Positions 6,372-11,277 of a DNA stretch of 11,277 nucleotides are shown piece by piece. The stretch is from Chrysochromulina tobinii (Eukaryota > Haptophyta > Prymnesiales > Chrysochromulinaceae): NCBI GenBank assembly GCA_001275005.1, contig JWZX01002078.1, forward strand, positions 1 through 11,277, written 5' to 3'. The translations under genes were made by a program, and so were the position numbers. A model generated the notes under the pieces. The model had not been told where the DNA came from. It did no database searches and was given only the letters and a program-made list of their open reading frames with translations. Each line of letters begins with the position of its first letter. Within the stretch, counting starts at the first letter, position 1.

Positions 6372-8492
6372 CTAAATTTTCGACTCGGATACTGCGAGCT
6401 CACTCAAGATCTCGTTCAGCTCGCTCACGCAGACAGCGCCACTGCCGTCCTTGTCGAAGGCGGAGAAAGCCTTCTTGTACGAAGCGAGCACCTCGTCGGA
6501 AATCGCTGGCGAGGGTGGCGCTGCCGCCGGCGCGAGCGCAATCACCTCAGGCGCGGGTGGCGCTGCCGCTGCCGCGGGCGCAATCACCTCGGGCGCACTT
6601 TCCGTGGGCGCAATCACCTCGGCTGCGGGCTCCGCCACCGCGGGCGCAGGCGGCACAGCCGGGAAGGCAAAGTCGATGACCAATGGCAGGTGGTCAGACG
6701 GGCACGAGATCGACGGCAGCAGATGCGCATGCGACTCTGCAACCGTCGCATACGTCACTGGCCCCCAGGCATGCTCTGATCGGCCGAGCGGCTCGCCAAC
6801 GTAGAAGATGTGATCAATGACCTGCAGCATGTGCTCACCCACCTTGCGCTTTTGCTCTGAGAGTGGGCCCCGCATCTTGTTCGTCGTCACCGGGAAGCCG
6901 AGCCCTAAGCATCGGCCATCGTCTCCCTGTCGGCGTAGGGCTCCCTGCCGGTGCCCTACGCCGCCACTTGAAAAGTGGTCATCCCACACACTCCGCACGC
7001 CCGGGAGGGCGCGAAAAAGCTTCCAGACAGTCTCCGTCTCCGTCCGGTCGGGCGCCGTGTTGCCGTCCATGCAGAGCAAGACTGGGTGGCCGTCCGATGT
7101 ACCCTCCATCAGCCAATCGGCCAGGCCAGGTGCCGCGGCCGTGCTGCCCTCCGCCGGCGGCCGGCCCTCATTGCGAGCCACCTGGAAGAGCCTCATCACC
7201 TCGTCTTTGTGCTTGTCCCCGCTCGCGAGATGCGCGCAGATCACGCTTAAGGGACACCCATCTGAGAGCCGCAAGAGCTCGACGCGCACAGCCCCACATT
7301 GGCGCTTGGCATCCTCCTCCGGCAGGGCGATGAAGCTGATCGCCGTCGCTCGCAGCTTCTCTGATCTCCAGAAGACTGCACACCCATCGTCATCGGCGCC
7401 AACGGCACCGCGCTTGGTGGCGAGCTTGCGGCAGGTGGAAGGATGCTTAGGTGCAAAGGCTACGCCGCCTACTCGGAGGTGCTCCAGGTAGGCGGCTGGG
7501 TCGGAAGTGGGCACACCGGCGGCATGCATGGGCGCGTAGCGGCGGCCACCGAGCGAGCACTCATAGCCGAGGCCTTCGAGATCAGATTGCATCTCGCTCA
7601 TGTGATCGAGCTCCTCGAAGGCGATGACATCGGGCTGGAGGAGCTGGACGATGGCCTTCATGCGGGCATACCTGGCCTCCCAGTCCACGACCACTTGCAG
7701 GTTGCGCACCGCACGGGCTGCAATGCTCGGATCCTGCACGGAGGCCTCTAAGGCTATGAGTGGATCGCTCGCCGCAAGGATGTCACGCGGATGCTCGAGC
7801 GCACGCTCGCCGTCCTTCACGGCCAGCACATCTTCGACCAAGAAACCGTCATTGCTCATGCCATCTGCGAGTATATTCCATTGCAAGACGCGCAAGCCTG
7901 ACGAGAGGGGCAACGGCTCGAGCTGGTGAAATGAGGCGCCACCTCGCTCCGCACGAATGATGGCATCGTCGGATACGCCAGCCTGTTGCAGGCGACGGAC
8001 GTGCTCAGCAATGTGATCCTTCGCCGCGCGTTTTGCACTGGTCATGCCGTGCGAGTCCGCGATCGCGATTGTAGGCACGTCCCGGTCCCTCTCTTCGTGG
8101 TCCACCACGTTCACACTGAGCTGTGCGGTTGCGCTCAAAGCAATTACCGCCATCCTTTTGGAGTCCGAGCTGCCGCTGTCGCCGTCACTTGGCGTCGGAA
8201 GCTCGCGGCCCAGAGGCGTGGCCTCTTCCTCAACTGCCATGTCGGCGGCAGCAGCTAGCGGCCGCGTAAGAGCATTCGTTCGCTCAAAGGTATCCTCCTC
8301 TTCTGGCGCGATGACGTCCCTGCTGATGGTGGTATCCTCCTCTTCATCGCACAGTCTCATGCCCAGGTGAGGCCTTGCGTCTACATTTCCATCGTGCGAG
8401 CCAACGACATTCGCTCCATCGTGCGAGCCAAGGACTTTCGCCTCGACTTTCACGGCCACATGCGTCGTCTCGACGCTCGCGCAACAACCCAT
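6372..8492 (-). CDS. Membrane-anchored EEP-family nuclease/phosphatase (CCR4/nocturnin-like) with C-terminal EF-hand
   Basis: The 706-residue product starts MGCCAS, a classic N-myristoylation (Gly2) plus palmitoylation (Cys3, Cys4) signal, so it is probably membrane-bound; ATG 8492 also has A at -3 and G at +4. An acidic disordered region (about 10-150) with two GSHDG copies (22-26, 31-35) is followed by an endonuclease-exonuclease-phosphatase domain, about 198-610. Visible catalytic marks are LQWNILAD (N206), FEEL (E294), DGCAVFW (369-375), CAHLASGD (H421), MDGN (D476, N478), IDHIFY (D560) and SDHLP (D600, H601). DGCAVFW and the overall order are typical of the CCR4/nocturnin/Angel group, which act on RNA poly(A) or nucleotide phosphates; the substrate is not shown. 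A long Ala/Pro linker with three EVIA(P/L) repeats leads to one EF-hand loop (680-691), its partner missing. Calcium control is inferred. No intron is needed. Confidence 0.85.
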   Translation of the reverse strand: MGCCASVETTHVAVKVEAKVLGSHDGANVVGSHDGNVDARPHLGMRLCDEEEDTTISRDVIAPEEEDTFERTNALTRPLAAAADMAVEEEATPLGRELPTPSDGDSGSSDSKRMAVIALSATAQLSVNVVDHEERDRDVPTIAIADSHGMTSAKRAAKDHIAEHVRRLQQAGVSDDAIIRAERGGASFHQLEPLPLSSGLRVLQWNILADGMSNDGFLVEDVLAVKDGERALEHPRDILAASDPLIALEASVQDPSIAARAVRNLQVVVDWEARYARMKAIVQLLQPDVIAFEELDHMSEMQSDLEGLGYECSLGGRRYAPMHAAGVPTSDPAAYLEHLRVGGVAFAPKHPSTCRKLATKRGAVGADDDGCAVFWRSEKLRATAISFIALPEEDAKRQCGAVRVELLRLSDGCPLSVICAHLASGDKHKDEVMRLFQVARNEGRPPAEGSTAAAPGLADWLMEGTSDGHPVLLCMDGNTAPDRTETETVWKLFRALPGVRSVWDDHFSSGGVGHRQGALRRQGDDGRCLGLGFPVTTNKMRGPLSEQKRKVGEHMLQVIDHIFYVGEPLGRSEHAWGPVTYATVAESHAHLLPSISCPSDHLPLVIDFAFPAVPPAPAVAEPAAEVIAPTESAPEVIAPAAAAAPPAPEVIALAPAAAPPSPAISDEVLASYKKAFSAFDKDGSGAVCVSELNEILSELAVSESKI
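6536..6620 (-). repeat. Short coding repeats for EVIAP in the linker of the EEP protein
   Basis: GCGCAATCACCTC occurs at 6536-6548, 6578-6590 and 6608-6620, spaced by 42 and 30 nt, both multiples of three. On the minus strand each encodes EVIA plus P or L (residues 649-653, 635-639, 625-629). The intervening GGTGGCGCTGCCGC is also duplicated and encodes Ala/Pro. This is in-frame expansion of a flexible linker between the catalytic domain and the EF-hand. Confidence 0.85.
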
Positions 8493-8620
8493 CGTTTGCT
8501 CTCTCCACCCCGTATTATTCCATGTTGCCCCCGACGGTCAAGTCAAACCAACATGTGCCTAGACTAGTTTCGTCAATGCCGTTCCAACTCAGAAGATCAT
8601 CCGTTTCAAAGCCGTTCGGT

Positions 8621-8666
8621 TGGTTAGAAACTGTGTGGTTTTGAGATTTGAAGGTGGTTAGAAACT
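8621..8666. repeat. 12-nt direct repeat TGGTTAGAAACT, two copies 34 nt apart
   Basis: Two exact copies at 8621-8632 and 8655-8666 lie about 130-170 nt upstream of the EEP start on the minus strand. Position and exactness would suit a pair of regulatory sites, but a chance or slippage origin is not excluded. Confidence 0.6.
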
Positions 8667-8698
8667 CGCGCCCCCCGGACCTGGACTATGCTTCTTGC

Positions 8699-8731
8699 TT
8701 CACAGTTCTTCACAGTCAGACTCTTCACAGT
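8699..8731. repeat. Three copies of TTCACAGT
   Basis: Exact octamers begin at 8699, 8709 and 8724. They lie about 205-240 nt upstream of the EEP start. Together with the adjacent 12-nt repeat they make this the most repeat-dense part of the spacer. Confidence 0.65.
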
Positions 8732-9300
8732 AACCCTAGCTTGCTTCACGGCTTTGCTCGCGGCTTGGCTAGGAGTACGCGTTGGGCGTTGCGACGCTCG
8801 ATACGCCTGCAATTATCATGCGGCCGCATGCGGGCCGCGCCCGCGCGGGGCCGGGCCGCGGGCCCGGATCTCCGGTCACCTCAAAACACCTTTGTAATCA
8901 ATCGCCACCGCACACATGAACTCTAGAGCCCATATGTACATGCCATCACTACTGATCTCTGAGAGTGTCCTTAAGCAGGTCAATGCAACTCCTGGGACCA
9001 CTAGACTCGTGCTCTCTCTGCGGACTCGGGAACGCGGTCCGTTACGTAACATACTCCAGGGCCCAGCCCAGCCCCACACGCGTCCCTTCACACCCTCATC
9101 ACTCCCTTCCCACACTTGCACGCAGTTCAGGGTGAACTGTGAGGGCACCCGGGGCATACATTGCCGTGGGTCGCTCGGTCGCATCGGTTCGTGGGTAGTA
9201 GGGCTGTGGACAGCACCCCAACACCCACGCCCGTGCCTTGTATCGTACGAGTCCGCGAAAGTGGGCGTTGATGACTTCCACGTGCACTTCGCTGCGGTGC

Positions 9301-9696
9301 TTAAGCTGACAGTTTGCCCTTCCCACTCTTGGGGGCAGGTGTAGGCTTGGCCGCCGCCGCGGGTGGCGGGGATGCCTTTTTCGGGGCAGGCGCAGGCGCA
9401 GGTGCAACCTTGGCCGCAGCTTTCGTTGCAGGCGATGGCTTCTTGTTGGCTTCGATCTTCGCGTACTTGTCCTTCAAGGTGGCGGCGGGCGTCGGGTCGA
9501 AGCCGTCGGGCATGCAGAGGCCGCAGCAGCGGAAGAGCTGCACGATGAATGCCCCAATCAAGCAGAGCAGCGGCAGGACGCACGTGGCCAGCGCGACCCA
9601 GTCGTCGGAGGACATGGCGCTCATGACCGTTTTGGCCTCCGGGGGAACGTACGTGACGTAGTACGTGGACACAGTGGCGAGGATCTCTTCCGCCAT
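9301..9696 (-). CDS. Small single-pass membrane protein with Cys-rich juxtamembrane motif, unknown
   Basis: I do not recognise this 131-residue protein. It starts at ATG 9696, chosen for its strong context (AAC before, G after) and because the 74 in-frame residues upstream look non-coding. Residues 1-32 are soluble and include two acidic/Ser positions (SSDD, 29-32). One transmembrane helix spans about 33-55 (WVALATCVLPLLCLIGAFIV at 33-52). It is followed directly by RCCGLC (56-61), a likely S-acylation site, then PDGFDPTPAATLKDKYAKIE (63-82), which looks like a conserved functional motif. The tail from 84 is low-complexity Ala/Pro/Lys (many APAP and KK) and ends in KGKLSA. Codons are strongly C/G-ending, supporting expression. 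A type with N-terminus outside and basic tail in the cytosol fits the positive charges. It diverges from RPS20 across 494 bp. Confidence 0.75.
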   Translation of the reverse strand: MAEEILATVSTYYVTYVPPEAKTVMSAMSSDDWVALATCVLPLLCLIGAFIVQLFRCCGLCMPDGFDPTPAATLKDKYAKIEANKKPSPATKAAAKVAPAPAPAPKKASPPPAAAAKPTPAPKSGKGKLSA

Positions 9697-10190
9697 GTTG
9701 TCTTTGGGAATGGTCGCACGCGGCCAAAGTGCGGGCGAAAAACAAAGTTGGGACTCTGAGAAAAATGCGAAATGAACGCAACCGCCCGCTCTCCCTTCCC
9801 GCCACCTGGCTACGCGGAGCACATTCGATACATAGGCTTCCGATACATGTAAGACTACTTGACTTGACTTGACTTGAGACTTGCGCTTGTTTGTAGACTT
9901 GACCTGCGCTTGAAGCAATGAACGTCAGTGTGTTCGTTACAATATCGACACACGACTGAACCATCTTCAGGGGCGTGTGTTAGAATTGGGGGACTTGAAT
10001 TTGACCCGACTGACTTAGCTGTGAAAGACCGAATCCCCACAGAGGCCCCGTATGGCAATGCCGCAGAGCGACGTGGAGCTCCCTCTTGCGCTGCGCAGCT
10101 GACATCCGCGCGTGCGCAAGGCAGTCGCTGACCTTTGCCTTCTCGCCTTCGCGTGCGCAGTGAGCTACTGTCTTTTTTCTCGTTGGAACC
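9697..10190. promoter_or_regulatory. Divergent promoter region, small membrane protein (-) and RPS20 (+)
   Basis: Both promoters lie in this 494-bp region. The part just before RPS20 has a pyrimidine run TCTTTTTTCTC (10171-10181) close to the start codon, reminiscent of the pyrimidine tracts at ribosomal-protein gene transcription starts. A pentamer array and related CTTG-rich sequence lie at about 9850-9915. No TATA box is apparent. Open frames here are short and lack coding character. Confidence 0.45.
9857..9876. repeat. Tandem pentamer ACTTG, four copies
   Basis: Four exact copies of ACTTG run from 9857 to 9876, followed by further imperfect copies (GACTTGCGCTTG, then GACTTGACCTGCGCTTG) to about 9913. 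GACTTG...GCGCTTG appears twice, so a larger unit was also duplicated. Confidence 0.85.
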
Positions 10191-10683
10191 ATGTCAGCTG
10201 AGGTGCGCGCTGCAGTCGCGCTCCTTGCACAGAATGCTGGTCCTCTGAGATGCTTCTAGAGGTTGCTCTGCAGCCGCATCAGCTGAGCGTCTATCGCGGG
10301 CTGTCTGCTGCTGCTCTCAGGAGACTGCGGCGGCTAAGGCGAAGGAGATTGAGGAGACTGAGACCAAGACGCACCGTATCCGCATCACGCTTACCAGCCG
10401 CAATGTCAAGAACCTCGAGAAGGTCTGCAATGATTTGATCAAGGGCGCCAAGGACAAGCGCCTCAAGGTCAAGGGTCCTGTTCGTCTGCCCACGAAGACG
10501 CTGCGCTTGACCGTCCGCAAATCCCCTTGCGGTGAGGGCACCAACTCGTGGGACCGCTTCGAGATGCGTATCCACAAGCGCCTGATCGACCTGCACTCGC
10601 CCTCGGAGATTGTGAAGCAGATCACCTCCATCTCTATTGAGCCCGGCGTCGAGGTTGAGGTGACGATTGCCGACATCGACTAA
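10191..10683 (+). CDS. RPS20: 40S ribosomal protein S20 (uS10), two exons
   Basis: Exons 10191-10202 (MSAE) and 10321-10683 join to a 124-residue protein, close to the 119 residues of human S20. Nearly the whole chain is recognisable: [19 protein letters not shown], then [35 protein letters not shown] and [20 protein letters not shown], ending VEVTIADID. uS10 sits in the head of the small ribosomal subunit. The N-terminal extension before HRIRITL is variable between species and here is rich in Ala, Lys and Glu. The start is firm: ACC precedes the ATG, and the 4-codon first exon ends at a GAG|GTGCGC donor. Placing an intron immediately after the start region is common for ribosomal protein genes. 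Codons are strongly biased to C/G endings and AAG/GTC/CTC, as expected for a highly expressed gene. Confidence 0.96.
10203..10320 (+). other. Spliceosomal intron in RPS20, 118 nt
   Basis: The donor is GAG|GTGCGC and the acceptor CTGCTGCTCTCAG|GAG, preceded by a pyrimidine-rich tract. Both borders are phase 0. The intron contains in-frame stops (for example TGA at 10248-10250), so splicing is needed to link the ATG at 10191 to the conserved body. Confidence 0.88.
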
Positions 10684-11277
10684 GGCGGCCGCAGCCACAC
10701 CGACCTTCAGGGTCTGAGTTCTCCTGTCTAGCCTCCACGCGAGGGCGGCTTCACGGATAGGCGCCGCTGCGCCGAGAGAACCGTACCCCATTACGCTTGA
10801 CTTAATCGTGCTCTATCATAGGCTATCCGGTTTGTTAAGCAGTAATTTGCCACACACACACACGTACGCGACTTCATCGTACGATTTCGAGCACATGCCG
10901 TTAAATGTGCGCGCAAACGTAAAACTAAAAACATACACACTTGCTGTGAGCGCGCGGGGACCGCCCGGGCCGCTTCCCGGCACCGGCATGGGCCCGGGCG
11001 GGGTGGTCGCTGGTCCGGGCGGGATTGCGGCGGGAACATGCCGCGCACGATGCGGCGTTTATCGCAGTGCATATCGTTCGAGTATCGAGATCCGCAAAGA
11101 TGAAAGAATTAATTTCCCTGCATCTCATCACTCATGCAGCCCGGATCACCCTTAGTGCCTCTCGAGACCGCGGCGGCCACAGCGCACAGCGGGCCGCCCC
11201 GCTGCGCGACGTAAGCCGCCCGGCGGGGCCCCGCGCCCGCGCGCCCGGCGCGGGGCGCGGGCGCAATGCGCGCCCGG
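10684..11277. other. Region downstream of RPS20, no supported gene
   Basis: The first part is the RPS20 3' end. A short CA run lies at 10851-10863. A Gly/Pro-coding-like GC-rich stretch at about 10948-11040 has related CCGGGCGGG blocks, but neither strand gives a frame with a credible start and length. From about 11160 to the edge the sequence is almost entirely G and C and may be the edge of a neighbouring gene. Confidence 0.45.
11228..11256. repeat. GC-rich inverted repeat, 10-bp arms
   Basis: GCCCCGCGCC (11228-11237) and GGCGCGGGGC (11247-11256) are perfect reverse complements separated by 9 nt. All bases in the arms are G or C. It is surrounded by further CGCG-rich sequence up to the edge of the window. 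Confidence 0.85.

Larger units (their letters stand above)
8493..9300. other. 808-nt spacer upstream of the EEP gene, with short repeats
   Basis: It holds the EEP promoter and the 3' end of the small membrane protein gene. I see no credible gene: open frames such as 8916-9344 (+) and 8876-9964 (-) are Arg/His/Cys-rich and lack coding-like codon use. TGGTTAGAAACT occurs at 8621-8632 and 8655-8666 as a 12-nt direct repeat. TTCACAGT occurs three times at 8699-8706, 8709-8716 and 8724-8731. A GC-rich, partly palindromic island lies at about 8821-8868. Confidence 0.55.

Noticed and set aside
6817-7491. Plus-strand open frames opposite the EEP gene
   Set aside because: They are Pro/Ser/Arg-rich antisense shadows; the minus strand has a continuous, recognisable catalytic domain.
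8731-8742. Telomere-like TAACCCTAGC
   Set aside because: A single partial copy flanked by ordinary sequence; no array.
8876-9964. Long minus-strand open frame of 362 codons
   Set aside because: It overlaps the small membrane protein out of frame, has no ATG with good context and is Arg/His/Cys-rich, the typical look of a shadow of a GC3-biased gene continued into non-coding DNA.
10948-11072. Gly/Pro-rich collagen-like reading frame downstream of RPS20
   Set aside because: Both strands give Pro- or Gly-rich frames because of composition; the minus frame meets a stop just upstream without a Met, and the plus frame is short and lacks a conserved neighbourhood.
1-11277. A gene cluster or defence-like system spanning the window
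   Set aside because: The genes are monocistronic, on mixed strands, functionally unrelated and include a core ribosomal protein; I see no shared pathway, mobile element or repeat-spacer structure that would support a system.

Overview
The window is nuclear DNA from a GC-rich unicellular eukaryote, most likely a microalga; a haptophyte fits best but is not proven. Cytosolic ribosomal protein uS10 (RPS20) and an ER-retained FKBP ending in KDEL prove a eukaryote. Both genes carry one short GT-AG intron (118 and 90 nt) at a place dictated by the conserved protein. Genes are compact, prefer C/G at third codon positions, lie on both strands and are separated by a few hundred bases of less GC-rich DNA. 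I see no rRNA, tRNA, CRISPR array, insertion sequence, virus or prokaryotic operon.

Layout, left to right. (1) 1-245, minus: N-terminal fragment of an unknown secreted protein running off the left edge. (2) 583-1521, minus: seven-pass PAQR/hemolysin-III-family membrane protein with two of three expected metal-ligand histidines replaced. (3) about 2179-3634, minus, perhaps to 1562: a multi-exon SGNH/PC-esterase-like gene. Only its first exon is a long open frame; the rest is coding-like blocks in changing frames separated by candidate introns, one of which holds a decamer tandem array. (4) 3930-4922, plus: a three-part protein with a basic/acidic helical N-terminus, a segment resembling the C-terminal end of cysteinyl-tRNA synthetase, and a complete FAS1 (fasciclin) domain. 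(5) 5209-5931, plus, one intron: ER FKBP-type prolyl isomerase with two EF-hands and KDEL. (6) 6372-8492, minus: CCR4/nocturnin-type endonuclease-exonuclease-phosphatase protein with an N-terminal dual-acylation motif and a single C-terminal EF-hand. (7) 9301-9696, minus: small single-pass membrane protein with a Cys-rich juxtamembrane stretch and Ala/Pro/Lys-rich tail, unknown. (8) 10191-10683, plus, one intron: RPS20. The last 590 bases hold no gene I can support and end in an extremely GC-rich, self-complementary tract.

The genes do not form a pathway or defence system; this looks like an ordinary stretch of chromosome with unlinked housekeeping and accessory genes. Calcium recurs, since two of the eight proteins carry EF-hands, but nothing ties them together. 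The points most worth following are domain architectures (FAS1 fused to a CysRS-tail-like segment; acylated EEP plus lone EF-hand; PAQR with an altered metal site) and the intron-rich esterase locus with its shared repeat motif.
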